64,000 bases of DNA from CAVOKN01 sp963696505 (GTDB lineage Bacteria; Pseudomonadota; Gammaproteobacteria; Burkholderiales; Rhodocyclaceae), in the NCBI GenBank assembly GCA_963696505.1, contig CAVOKN010000028.1, positions 1 to 64,000 of the forward strand, read 5' to 3'. Under the pieces are notes generated by a model. The model did not search any database, was not told where the DNA came from, and saw only the letters and a program-made list of their open reading frames with translations. Below, piece by piece: positions 34,595-43,335 of this stretch; positions within the stretch are counted from its first letter, which is position 1; each line of letters starts with the position of its first letter. A program made the translations under genes and the position numbers.

Positions 34595-34944
34595 ATCGAC
34601 CGATCCCTGAGTTCGTGCAGTTGAGGCAACAGCGCGGGAATGTCGCTTTGGACAATGCTCCACAGGGTGTCGTTATCGATCCCCAGGTAGCCGTGGATCA
34701 GCCGGTTGCGCGTGGCGATGATGAGCCGCCATTGCAGTTGGGGATTGGCGGCACGCACGACATCCGGGATGCGCGTTGCGGCCTCGCCGATCAGTTCGAG
34801 GTTGCGCACGGTGGCGTCGTAATTCATGCCGCTGGCGACAAATGCGACCTGGTCGAGTCCGTCGGTATAGGCGATGACCTTTTCGGCAAAACCGATCATG
34901 TCTTCGAGGTAGAAGCGCCATTCGCGCGCCGCGTTGTCAGACAT
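34591..34944 (-). CDS. hepT: HepT-like HEPN RNase toxin (DUF86)
   Basis: A 117-aa HEPN protein: YLEDMIGFAEKVIAYT, ELIGEAATRIPDVVR and the RNase motif RNRLIHGYLGID (Rx4-6H with the HxY form). In HepT/MntA pairs MntA adds AMP to the Tyr next to this motif and silences the RNase. It overlaps mntA by 8 bp and the DUF2130 gene by 4 bp. Confidence 0.88.
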   Translation of the reverse strand: MSDNAAREWRFYLEDMIGFAEKVIAYTDGLDQVAFVASGMNYDATVRNLELIGEAATRIPDVVRAANPQLQWRLIIATRNRLIHGYLGIDNDTLWSIVQSDIPALLPQLHELRDRSI

Positions 34945-35227
34945 GAACGGCTTCCCTTTCCACAAATGGACGAAACTCGGGACGCAAGGCTTTCTCAGTC
35001 ACGAGATCAATCGGTTGGCCGAACAGGTCTTCGAGGTAGAACAGAACGCCGAAGTAGCGCGCGGATGTCGCAGGGCCATCAAAGGCGACCAGAACATCGA
35101 CGTCGCTATCGCTTCGCGCCGTGTCGCGTGCTGTCGATCCGAACAAGGCAATAGACGTTACCCCGTAACGCGTTGACAGTTCCGGTTTGCTGCGGGCGAG
35201 CAGTTCGATGGCGCGTGAGCGGTTCAT
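34937..35227 (-). CDS. mntA: MntA-like minimal nucleotidyltransferase antitoxin
   Basis: A 96-aa MNT: VTSIALFGSTARDTARSDSD followed by VDVLVAF contains the GSx10DxD pattern that binds nucleotide and metal. It likely adenylylates the HepT toxin encoded next to it. Start ATG 35227; upstream ATG 35239 adds only four residues. Confidence 0.88.
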   Translation of the reverse strand: MNRSRAIELLARSKPELSTRYGVTSIALFGSTARDTARSDSDVDVLVAFDGPATSARYFGVLFYLEDLFGQPIDLVTEKALRPEFRPFVEREAVHV

Positions 35228-35358
35228 TCTTGTCTCCATGCGAATATTTGGGTGGACGGCCTGTCATCAGCACTTTCATTTATGGCGAATTCGCCACGAG
35301 TAAAATCGGCATTATCGGAAAAGTCGGCGCTGGCGACACGGCGATTTGCAAATGACAT
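35224..35358 (-). CDS. Possible 44-aa ORF upstream of mntA
   Basis: An open frame starting MSFANRRVASADFSD and ending at a TGA that overlaps the mntA ATG (ATGA). No good ribosome-binding site and no family recognised. It could be a translation-coupled leader for mntA, or chance. Confidence 0.25.
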   Translation of the reverse strand: MSFANRRVASADFSDNADFTRGEFAINESADDRPSTQIFAWRQE

Positions 35359-35397
35359 TACAAGTGTATCCAGTGGGAGGATCACCAGGCGAGCAAA

Positions 35398-38328
35398 TCA
35401 GAGAAGCGCCCAGCGCAGCACGAACAACGGCTGCATGCTCGTGGTCTGGTTCAGTTTGCCCTCGATGACCGCAATCAATTCCTCGCGCTGCTTGTCCACC
35501 TGATCCTGCGCATCGAACAGGGAACGCCGCTTCTGGTTGCGCTGGGCTTCGAGGGCTTTGATCTGCTTTTGCCCGGCGAGCTTTTCTTCCAGCGTCAGGG
35601 CGGTCGTGGCGGCGCGGCGGGCCTCTTTGATCTGGCGGTCGATTTCCTTGATTTCGCGTTCCAGACCCATTTCGAGGTCGTCGGCCCAGCCGTCGAGCTT
35701 GTCGGCCTCTGCCTCGAAGAAGCGGGCGTTGCGCTGGGAAATGTTGCGCTGGATCGCAACCTGCCGATTTTGGGTGATGGTTTCGATCGTTTCCTGAACC
35801 CCACCCTCACCCCAGCCCTCTCCCTGAGGGAGGGGGGGTGAAGTTACCGGCAGCGTCAGCAGGCGCTGCGCGACTTCGTCGTCCAATGTCTGGCCGTCGT
35901 CGGTGATGGCCGAGAAGATCAGGTGATCTTCCGCCTGGTCGAGCGCTTCCACGCTGAAGAACGACAGAGCCAGCCAGCCGGTCTTGCCGATCAGGGGCTC
36001 GATGGTCGTAACCTTGCCGTCATGCTGGCCGTAGTCGAAGCGGACTTCGGCTGGTGGCAGCTCGCGGCCCTTCGCCTGCGCGACGATGGCTTCAGCCAAA
36101 GGGTGGTTGAGGCGGTAGAGGTGTGCCTCGCCGGAGCGACGGGGCAGTTCGTAGAGGCCCAGCGGAATGGAGGCAGCTTGCTGCGGGAAGGGATTTGCCG
36201 CCAGGCGAAACGAGGCATCCCCTAGAAATTCGGCGCGGCCATCCAGTTCATGCCGCGTGAGCTGCATCAGCAGCCGTTCGTAGCGGTTGAGGTAGGCTCG
36301 GGAGGCCTCGTCGCGTACCTTGAGCTTTTCGCGCACTTCATCGTCGAAGTTCTCCAGCAGTTGCTGGCGCGTGCGCGTCATCGACTCGTTGATCTCCAGA
36401 CTCAGTTCTAGCTGGAGCTGATTGAAGGCGGTGGCGATCTCCTCGGGCTTGCGGCAGTTCTGGTAGATGGCGGCGATGCGCTTCTCGAAATCGACGCCGG
36501 ATTCGATGGCGCCCAGCACTTCGTCGCTGGCACCGAAGACGCCTTCGAAGAGCTGGAATTTTTCAGACAGCAACTCGAAGACGCGCTGGTCGGCGGCATT
36601 CTTGCGGTTGAGGAAATTAACCACCACCACGTCGTGCTTTTGGCCGTAGCGATGGCAGCGACCTATGCGTTGCTCGATGCGCTGCGGGTTCCACGGCAGG
36701 TCGTAGTTCACTACCAGCGAACAGAATTGAAGGTTGATGCCTTCGGCTCCCGCCTCGGTGGCGATCATGATTCGGCCCTGCTCGCGGAAGTAATCCACTA
36801 GCGCGGAGCGCATGTCCGCCGAACGCGAACCGGTGACCCGGTCGCTGCCCTGGTGTCGTTCCAGCCATTGGTTGTAGATCAGCTTGGAGCCATCATCAGT
36901 ATTCGAGCCGTTAAACAAGACAATGCCCTCACGAAACGGGCTGTCCGCCAACACGCGAAGCAAGTAGCTTTGGGTACGGCGCGATTCGGTGAAGATGATG
37001 GCCTTTTGATCGGCGCCGATTTCCTTGGCCTTGGCGAAGGCGATGGCCAGCGCCTTCAGCAGCGCCTTGCCCTTGGCATTGTGCTGGATGGAGGTGGCAA
37101 GTTGGGCGAAGGCGTCGAGGTCGGCGATTTCCTGCTCAAGCGCCCGGCGGTCGTCTTCGGTCAGCAATTCAACGGGTTCATCTTCGGTCCATTCCTCGGC
37201 ACGCTCTTCCGTCAATTCGTCGAGGGCTTCGTAGTCCTGATCCAGTTCGTCTTCGAGCGATTCGGCACCATCCAACGCTGGCTGCTTGCGCAGCTTGGCC
37301 TTGAGGCGGTTGGAAATCGAGGTGAGCGCGCCGGCAATGGCGAAAGTGGATGAGGCCAGGAGCTTCCTCAGCACCAGCGTCATCAGGCTGCGCTGGCTGG
37401 CCGGCAGGGCCTGGAGATTGTCGCGTTGCAGGTATTCGGAGACGAGATGGTAGAGCCGGTCTTCGCTTTCCTGGGGCGTGAATTCCTCGACCAGCGGCAG
37501 GCGCTTGGTGTAGGGGATGTAGGCCGTGACCTGCCGGCGCAGGGTGCGATGGCAGACGGGCTTGAGGCGCGCCTTGAGCGTCTGGAATACCTGCTCCTGA
37601 TTCAGGTTGGCGAACTGCTCGCGGAAGCTTTTCAGATCGCCGAAGGTGTGTTCGTCGATGAAACTCACCAGGCCGAACAGCTCCAGCAAGGAATTCTGCA
37701 AGGGCGTCGCGGTGAGCAGCAGCTTGTGCTTGCCGGTCAGGGCGAGTTTGAGCGTGTTGGCGATGACGTTCGACGGTTTGTAGACGTTGCGCAGCCGGTG
37801 CGCCTCGTCAATCACTACCAGGTCCCACGGCACGGCCTGAACGTCGCCGGCCTTGCTCTTGGCGAACTGATAGGAACAGATGACGATTTGCGGCACTTCA
37901 AAAGGGCGGAACTGGCCTTGCCGGATTGCGGCGGTATACGGCTTGGCTTCGAGAATCCGGCAGGGCAGGAAGAATTTTTCGGCCAACTCCTGAAACCATT
38001 GCTTGCGCAGGTTGGACGGCGTGATGACCAGAATGCGCCGCTTGCGCTCCGCCCATTTCTGCGACAGCACGAGTCCCGCCTCGATGGTCTTGCCCAGGCC
38101 CACCTCGTCGGCCAGCAATGCCCCTTTTGACAGCGGCGAGCTGATGGCGAACAGCGCTGCATCCACCTGATGCGGGTTGAGATCGACTTGCGCATCGACC
38201 AGCGCGCCTGCCAGTTTTTCGACGCTATCCGCCGGGCAGCGGCGGGTCAGCTCGTAGGCGAGGTATTTGGTGTGGTAGGCGGAGAGCACTGGCCGGGAGC
38301 TGTTGAAGTTTGGGCGATTGTGCTGCAA
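35398..38328 (-). CDS. SNF2/RapA-like DEAD/DEAH helicase
   Basis: A 976-aa SF2 protein. Motif I is LLADEVGLGKTIEAGLVL (about 91-108), motif II VVIDEAHRLRN, motif III LLLTATPLQNSL, and motifs V-VI IATEAGAEGINLQFC and QRIGRCHRYGQKHDV. An acidic linker (about 350-400) separates the two lobes, and the C-terminus is a long coiled coil (about 835-960). Residues about 820-833 (SPPLPQGEGWGEGG) are a translated REP repeat in frame. First and largest gene of the island; it may translocate on DNA for the restriction or nuclease partners downstream. Confidence 0.88.
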   Translation of the reverse strand: MQHNRPNFNSSRPVLSAYHTKYLAYELTRRCPADSVEKLAGALVDAQVDLNPHQVDAALFAISSPLSKGALLADEVGLGKTIEAGLVLSQKWAERKRRILVITPSNLRKQWFQELAEKFFLPCRILEAKPYTAAIRQGQFRPFEVPQIVICSYQFAKSKAGDVQAVPWDLVVIDEAHRLRNVYKPSNVIANTLKLALTGKHKLLLTATPLQNSLLELFGLVSFIDEHTFGDLKSFREQFANLNQEQVFQTLKARLKPVCHRTLRRQVTAYIPYTKRLPLVEEFTPQESEDRLYHLVSEYLQRDNLQALPASQRSLMTLVLRKLLASSTFAIAGALTSISNRLKAKLRKQPALDGAESLEDELDQDYEALDELTEERAEEWTEDEPVELLTEDDRRALEQEIADLDAFAQLATSIQHNAKGKALLKALAIAFAKAKEIGADQKAIIFTESRRTQSYLLRVLADSPFREGIVLFNGSNTDDGSKLIYNQWLERHQGSDRVTGSRSADMRSALVDYFREQGRIMIATEAGAEGINLQFCSLVVNYDLPWNPQRIEQRIGRCHRYGQKHDVVVVNFLNRKNAADQRVFELLSEKFQLFEGVFGASDEVLGAIESGVDFEKRIAAIYQNCRKPEEIATAFNQLQLELSLEINESMTRTRQQLLENFDDEVREKLKVRDEASRAYLNRYERLLMQLTRHELDGRAEFLGDASFRLAANPFPQQAASIPLGLYELPRRSGEAHLYRLNHPLAEAIVAQAKGRELPPAEVRFDYGQHDGKVTTIEPLIGKTGWLALSFFSVEALDQAEDHLIFSAITDDGQTLDDEVAQRLLTLPVTSPPLPQGEGWGEGGVQETIETITQNRQVAIQRNISQRNARFFEAEADKLDGWADDLEMGLEREIKEIDRQIKEARRAATTALTLEEKLAGQKQIKALEAQRNQKRRSLFDAQDQVDKQREELIAVIEGKLNQTTSMQPLFVLRWALL
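35800..35841. repeat. REP-like repeat inside the SNF2 helicase gene
   Basis: CCCTCTCCCTGAGGGAGGGGGG core within CCACCCTCACCCC...; read in frame as part of the helicase (SPPLPQGEGWGEGG). Same family as at 7483, 19421, 25577, 48661 and 62696. Confidence 0.75.
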
Positions 38329-38737
38329 CGTGCTGGGAAGTCCAAGACGGTCACATGCTCTCCGCTATCTCGCCTCGCATGGGCTTAGTGCTTGTGCATG
38401 TCGGCGTAGAATTCTTTGACCGGCCGATCAGACGTAGCAGCGATCCCAATGGCGATGACTACGAAGGCACAGAAGCGCGCTGCTCCTGGACGGTTTCCCG
38501 AATCGGTACTGCGGTTCGGCCAACGATTCTGCGCGACGACCGTCGATCGAGGCCCAACTGAAGTCGGAAGGCAGCCAGGCCGGTGTGCCTTCCAGCGCGT
38601 CGTCCCGTTGCCGTGCCACGGCGGCTGACTCTTGCGCACCAGGTTGCGAGGGGCCGCATGCCGCCGTGACGGAGAGCGGGATTCGGGCCGCCCGCTTCGC
38701 TGTTCGGAGGCGCTCCCGTCGCGACTTGCCGCTATCC
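38329..38737. other. Intergenic region at the other edge of the island
   Basis: 409 bp without a convincing gene. It should hold the promoter of the helicase operon, close to 38340-38400, and the end of the HIRAN gene unit. I see no att-like direct repeat shared with the opposite edge at 25441-25886 by eye. Confidence 0.5.
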
Positions 38738-39106
38738 TCACGGAACGACCAACACATCGATGCCGATGCGCGCCCAGGGGTTGCGATGCTCCCGCCGGTG
38801 CGAGACCCGCGCCTCGATGCGGCCGCCGCGGTCCATCTCTGCGGCCACGGCTCGGTTCTCGGCGCGCGGCAGATAGCCGAGCTTGATGCCGCGCCATTCC
38901 ACGCGAACAGCATTGGCGTCGTGGGGGTTGTCGGGTTCGCGCACGAGTTCCAGCTCGTCGCCCACCTCCATCTCGTCCCAGCGCGCGGCGCCGGCGTAGT
39001 ACTGGAAGCCGGCCAGCGGCGAGTTCTGTACCAGTATGCGCACGGACTGGGCGTTCGCCGCGGCGGCAGCGAGCAGGGCGAGCAGCAGGGCGAGCGTATT
39101 CCGCAT
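38738..39106 (-). CDS. Exported HIRAN-domain protein
   Basis: A 122-aa protein with a signal peptide (MRNTLALLLALLAAAAANAQ) and then a HIRAN domain: LVREPDNPHDANAVRVEW (the conserved N-P-H/D-A-NAV core) and KLGYLPRAENRAVA. HIRAN domains bind 3' DNA ends in helicases such as HLTF; here the domain is predicted to be periplasmic, so its ligand must differ. The ATG at 39106 lies over the end of yraN, with which it is probably co-transcribed. Confidence 0.75.
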   Translation of the reverse strand: MRNTLALLLALLAAAAANAQSVRILVQNSPLAGFQYYAGAARWDEMEVGDELELVREPDNPHDANAVRVEWRGIKLGYLPRAENRAVAAEMDRGGRIEARVSHRREHRNPWARIGIDVLVVP

Positions 39107-39437
39107 CGAAGGCGGCACGCAGCCATTCGATGCGCCCGGCATCGAGGGCGTCGAGCAGCACGGCGTCGAAGCGGCAGGGCTGCTCGGGCCGGCCGGCCAG
39201 GTAGTGCTGAGCGGCGAGCACGATGCGCCGGCGCTTGGCGTGGTCGATGCTCGCCGCGGCGCCCCCGTAGCGCTGACTCTTGCGCAGCCGCACCTCGACG
39301 AACACCAGCGTCGGCCCGTCGGCGCACACCAGGTCCACCTCGCCGCCGCGCACGCGGAAGTTGCGCACCAGGATCCTCAGGCCGCGCGCCGCCAGATAGT
39401 CGGCGGCGAGCTGCTCTGCCTGGGCGCCGCGGCTCAT
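39099..39437 (-). CDS. yraN: YraN/UPF0102 family nuclease-like protein
   Basis: The domain covers 113 residues: GAQAEQLAADYLAARGLRIL, NFRVRGGEVDLVCADGPTLV and FVEVRLRKSQRYGGAAAS, which form the PD-(D/E)xK-like core (E..VD..FVEVR). Family members end at about 115-125 aa, but here no stop follows: the same frame stays open to 38385 across the HIRAN gene. The end given is that of the recognisable domain. Divergent from rsmI, as in other Betaproteobacteria. Confidence 0.72.
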
Positions 39438-39498
39438 GCGGCTTGCCCGGGAAGGCGCCGCGGCCGAGAATGGGCGCAGGCCGAGGCGTGAGGAAGCG

Positions 39499-40389
39499 AT
39501 GGAGCAGACACGATCGATAGCGGACGTTGCGGGCGCATTGCCAACGGCATTGTACGTGGTGGCGACCCCGATCGGGAACCTGGGCGACATCAGCCTGCGG
39601 GCGTTGGATGTCCTGCGCCGGGCCGACGTCGTCGCCTGCGAAGACACGCGCCACACCCGCGGCCTGCTCGGCCACCACGGCATCGCCGCCGAGCTGCTGT
39701 CGCTGCACGAGCACAACGAGGAGCAGGCGGCGCAGCGGCTGATCGGCGTGCTGGGGCAGGGCCGCTGCGTCGCACTGGTGTCGGATGCCGGGACGCCCGC
39801 CGTGTCCGATCCCGGCGCCCGTGCGGTGGCGCGGGTGCGCGAGGCGGGTTTTCGCGTGGTGCCGATTCCTGGGGCGAATGCCGCCATCGCGGCCCTGTCC
39901 GCCGCCGGCCTGCCGCACGCGCATTTCCTCTTCTACGGCTTCCTTCCGTCCAAACCCGCCGCGCGGCGCGAGGCGATCGCCGCTCTCCAGGGGCTGACTT
40001 TCGCGCTGGTGTTCTACGAGGCTCCCCACCGGGTGCGCGAGACGGTCGAGGACCTCGCCGCGCTGCTCGAAGGCGGGCGCACGCTCGTCGTGGCGCGGGA
40101 ACTGACCAAGCTGTTCGAGAGCGTAGAGTCCATGCCGCTGCACGCGGCGCCGGCCTGGTTCGATGCCGATGCCAACCGCCAGCGCGGCGAATTCGTGCTG
40201 ATCGTCGGCGCGGCGCCGGGGCTGACTTCCGATCGCGACGCGATTGGCGAGGATGCCGAACGCGTCCTGAGCCTGCTGCTGGAGGAACTGCCGCTCAAGC
40301 AGGCGGTGCATCTGGCGGCGCGGCTCAGCGGCGCGCCGCGCAACGCGCTCTACCAGCGGGCGCTGGAACTGAAATCCAACCCGCCCTGA
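39499..40389 (+). CDS. rsmI: 16S rRNA (cytidine-1402-2'-O)-methyltransferase
   Basis: A 296-aa RsmI. The start ALYVVATPIGNLGDISLRAL, the SAM-binding LVSDAGTPAVSDPG and VVPIPGANA, and YEAPHRVRETVEDL are all in place. It methylates the 2'-O of C1402 in 16S rRNA. The ATG at 39499 (GAGGAAGCG box before it) is preferred to one at 39436. Divergent from yraN. Confidence 0.95.
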   Translation: MEQTRSIADVAGALPTALYVVATPIGNLGDISLRALDVLRRADVVACEDTRHTRGLLGHHGIAAELLSLHEHNEEQAAQRLIGVLGQGRCVALVSDAGTPAVSDPGARAVARVREAGFRVVPIPGANAAIAALSAAGLPHAHFLFYGFLPSKPAARREAIAALQGLTFALVFYEAPHRVRETVEDLAALLEGGRTLVVARELTKLFESVESMPLHAAPAWFDADANRQRGEFVLIVGAAPGLTSDRDAIGEDAERVLSLLLEELPLKQAVHLAARLSGAPRNALYQRALELKSNPP

Positions 40390-40424
40390 TAGACTTCCCC
40401 GCAACTGAAGCCCATCTCATTGCC

Positions 40425-41477
40425 ATGCAAACCCTCACCCTTGCCCGACCCGACGACTGGCACCTGCACCTGCGCGACGGCGCCGCCATGGCGGCGGTGC
40501 TGCCCGACACCGCGCTGCGCTTCGGCCGCGCCATCGTCATGCCCAACCTGAAGCCGCCGCTGACCACCACCGGGCAGGCGCTGGCCTATCGGGCGCGCAT
40601 ACTCCTGGCGCTGCACCACGGTCCCGCCAGGCGTCTGCACTTCGAGCCGCTGATGACGCTCTACCTCACCGATGCCACGCCGCCGGAGGAAATCGACCGG
40701 GCGAAGGCGTCGGGGGCGGTGTTCGGCGTCAAGCTCTATCCCGCGGGGGCGACCACCAATTCCGAGTCGGGCGTCAGCGCCATCGAGAAATGCCACGCGG
40801 TGCTGGAGCGCTTGCAGGCGCTGGGCATGCCGCTGCTGGTACATGGCGAAGCGACCGAGCCCGAGGTGGACGTGTTCGACCGCGAGCGCGCCTTCATCGA
40901 CCGCGTGCTGGCGCCGCTGACGGCGCGCTTTCCGGCGCTGCGCGTCGTGCTGGAGCATGTCACGACCGCCGATGGCGTGCAGTTCGTCGAAGCCGCCGGG
41001 GCCAATGTCGCCGCCACCCTCACCGCCCACCACCTGCTGCTGAACCGCAACGCGCTGTTTGCCGGTGGCATGCGCCCTCACCACTACTGCCTGCCGGTGC
41101 TGAAGCGCGAGACCCATCGCCGCGAGCTGCTGCGCGCCGCGACCTCGGGCAATTCGAAGTTCTTCCTCGGCACCGACTCGGCGCCCCATGCCCGCCATAC
41201 CAAGGAGGCGGCCTGCGGCTGCGCCGGTTGCTATACCGCCCATGCCGGCATCGAACTCTACGCCGAGGCTTTCGAGGAGGCCGGCGCGCTCGACCGGCTG
41301 GAGGCCTTCGCCAGCTTCCATGGCGCCGACTGGTACGGCCTGCCGCGCAACACCGAGCGCATCACTTTGGCGAAGGAGCCGTGGCACGTGCCCGAGCGCC
41401 TGCCGTACGATCACCGCGACGTGCTGGTGCCGCTGCGGGCGGGGGAGAGCGTCGGCTGGAGGCTCGTCCCGGCGTAG
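40425..41477 (+). CDS. pyrC: Dihydroorotase
   Basis: A 350-aa class II dihydroorotase: the zinc ligands DWHLHLRDG, a Lys in GVKLYPAGATTNSESG (carbamylated Lys region), and LVHGE, LEHVTT and the late Asp in FLGTDSAPH. It closes carbamoyl-aspartate to dihydroorotate in pyrimidine synthesis. It starts 35 bp after rsmI. A small hairpin (CCGACAT...ATGTCGG, about 41507-41530) follows it. Confidence 0.95.
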   Translation: MQTLTLARPDDWHLHLRDGAAMAAVLPDTALRFGRAIVMPNLKPPLTTTGQALAYRARILLALHHGPARRLHFEPLMTLYLTDATPPEEIDRAKASGAVFGVKLYPAGATTNSESGVSAIEKCHAVLERLQALGMPLLVHGEATEPEVDVFDRERAFIDRVLAPLTARFPALRVVLEHVTTADGVQFVEAAGANVAATLTAHHLLLNRNALFAGGMRPHHYCLPVLKRETHRRELLRAATSGNSKFFLGTDSAPHARHTKEAACGCAGCYTAHAGIELYAEAFEEAGALDRLEAFASFHGADWYGLPRNTERITLAKEPWHVPERLPYDHRDVLVPLRAGESVGWRLVPA

Positions 41478-41585
41478 TGCGGCTCAAGGCCCGCAGGGGC
41501 GGAGCCGACATTGGGCGCAGGATGTCGGTTCCGCTGCGCTTGATGAGCCGACGGACGGATGGCGAGCAGGGAGAGGGGAAAGATA

Positions 41586-42005
41586 ATGCGAACGAAACAT
41601 GTAACTGGGCTGGTCCTGGCGGCGACCCTCGTGCTCGGCGGCTGCGAGAACGATGCGGCGTCCTACCAGGCCGCGGAGCCCGGCGTCAGCTTCACACTGA
41701 TCCGCGAGCAGCGCTGGGTGTGGGACAAGCAGGCGGCGGTGGCGGTGGTGGTGGCGCGGCTGCCCGATTGCCAGCGTCGCTATCCGCTGAATCCGACGCG
41801 GCCAGCCGATGCGCAGGTGGATGTATTCCAGGCCGGCCCAGGCCTGTATCTGCTGCGCCAGGGCAGCGAGTGGCATGCCGCCGGCGTCGGCGATTGCTCG
41901 CTTGAGGCGGTCGAGGAACCGGCGCAAGGGGCGCAGATCGCCGCCCTCGGCGCCTTCGTGCAGGACGACGGGAAGCTCGCCTTCAGCCCGCCGGCGCCGC
42001 AATAG
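41586..42005 (+). CDS. Hypothetical lipoprotein
   Basis: A 139-aa lipoprotein with signal MRTKHVTGLVLAATLVLGGC (Cys 20). The mature part has a conserved-looking pair VVARLPDCQRRYPL and LRQGSEWHAAGVGDCS with two more Cys that could form a disulfide. No known family recognised. It overlaps the convergent MFS gene by 23 bp at the 3' end. Confidence 0.72.
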   Translation: MRTKHVTGLVLAATLVLGGCENDAASYQAAEPGVSFTLIREQRWVWDKQAAVAVVVARLPDCQRRYPLNPTRPADAQVDVFQAGPGLYLLRQGSEWHAAGVGDCSLEAVEEPAQGAQIAALGAFVQDDGKLAFSPPAPQ

Positions 42006-43335
42006 GGGTGCTGCGTTCGTCGCGCAGCGCCGCGCGCCGGCCGCGCAGGATGTTCACCGGCAGCACCAGGGCCAGCGCGATGACGAAGTAGCTGCCTGTG
42101 ACGAGCATCGCCAGGCGGTGATCGCCGCCGGCGAGCCAGTTGGCCAGCCCGTAGGTGAGTGGTCCCAGGATCGCCGCCAGATTTACCACCAGTCCCCACA
42201 GGCCGTAGAACTCCGCCAGCCGCGAGGGCGGCGACAGCAGCCCCACGACGGCACGCCCCGCCGACTGCGAGGCGCCCATGCACACGCCGGCGATGTTGGC
42301 GGCGAGCCAGAAGCTGGCACTATCCTCGGCGCGCCATGCCATCAGCACCATGACGATCCAGCCCAGCATGGTGAGCACGATGGTGGGGATGTGGCCGATG
42401 CGGTCCTGCAGATAGCCGAAGGCGAAGGCCCCGGCCGAGGCGGTGATGTTCACCACCAGGATCAGCAGCAGGGTTTCGGTGGTCTCGAAGTGCATCGCCT
42501 CCTGGGCATAGATCGCCGCCAGCGCGATCACCGCGTAAATTCCAGCGGAATAGAAGACGTTGCATACGAAGAACCGCCGCAGGTCGCGGAAGCGGGCCGC
42601 GTTGCGGGCGGTGTCGCGCAGCCGCCGCCAGGCGCTGGCGACGACGTGCGCCGGGTCGCCGCCCTGCGGCCGCGCACGCTCGCGCAGCCAGATGAAGGTG
42701 GGGATCACCGCGACGGCGAACATCGCGGCGGTGATCAGCATCGTCGCCGGAACGAACTGCTCCGCCGTCGCCCCGCGCGCCTGGGCGAAGGTGATGTAAG
42801 CGAGGCACAGTCCCAGCGCCAGCAATCCGCCGAGGTAGCCCAGGCTCCAGCCCCAGCCCGAGACGCGGCCCATGGCACGGGATTCCGCCAGTTCCGGCAG
42901 GAAGGCGGCGATGAGGTTCTGGCCGGTGCTGAAGCACCAGTTCGAGACGATCACCAGCAGCACCGCCAAAGTCAGCGTCCCCGGCCCGGCGAACCACAGG
43001 CCTGCCGTGGCGCCGACGCAGCCCAGGGTGGTGAGCACCAGCAGCCGCTTCTTCCACGCGTAGGCGTCGGCGACGGCGCCGATCAGCGGCGCTGTGAGCA
43101 CGACGAGGGCATAGGAGGTGGAGAGCGTCAGCGTCCACGCCAGCGTCGCCCAGTCGGCGCCGCCCGCTACCACGGCGACGAAGTAGGCGTTGAACACCGC
43201 GGTGATGACGACTGTGGTGTAGCCCGAGTTGGCGAAGTCGTACATCGCCCAGGCCCAGACTTCGACGGGGCGAACGTCGCGAGCCAAGGCCGCCTTCGTC
43301 GCCGTTGTGTCGCCGGCGCTGGGCGTGGCGCTCAC
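41983..43335 (-). CDS. MFS transporter, UMF1 family
   Basis: A 450-aa membrane protein with about 12 helices. The UMF1 hallmark WAMYDFANSGYTTVVIT opens the protein, followed by GAVADAYAWKKRLLV (the MFS loop 2-3) and ASQSAGRAVVGLL. Substrate unknown; related eukaryotic Atg22 exports amino acids from vacuoles. Its start overlaps the PIN fragment stop. Confidence 0.87.
   Translation of the reverse strand: MSATPSAGDTTATKAALARDVRPVEVWAWAMYDFANSGYTTVVITAVFNAYFVAVVAGGADWATLAWTLTLSTSYALVVLTAPLIGAVADAYAWKKRLLVLTTLGCVGATAGLWFAGPGTLTLAVLLVIVSNWCFSTGQNLIAAFLPELAESRAMGRVSGWGWSLGYLGGLLALGLCLAYITFAQARGATAEQFVPATMLITAAMFAVAVIPTFIWLRERARPQGGDPAHVVASAWRRLRDTARNAARFRDLRRFFVCNVFYSAGIYAVIALAAIYAQEAMHFETTETLLLILVVNITASAGAFAFGYLQDRIGHIPTIVLTMLGWIVMVLMAWRAEDSASFWLAANIAGVCMGASQSAGRAVVGLLSPPSRLAEFYGLWGLVVNLAAILGPLTYGLANWLAGGDHRLAMLVTGSYFVIALALVLPVNILRGRRAALRDERSTPIAAPAG

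Noticed and set aside
31085..35343. A shared stretch of about 20 bp (GTCRGCGCTGGCGACACGG) in mod and upstream of mntA
   Set aside because: One mismatch over about 18 bp in GC-rich DNA is near chance level in 64 kb, and the flanks do not match.
25441..38737. Integrase or att sites at the island edges
   Set aside because: No integrase gene and no matching direct repeats at the two edges could be found by eye; the way the island arrived stays open.
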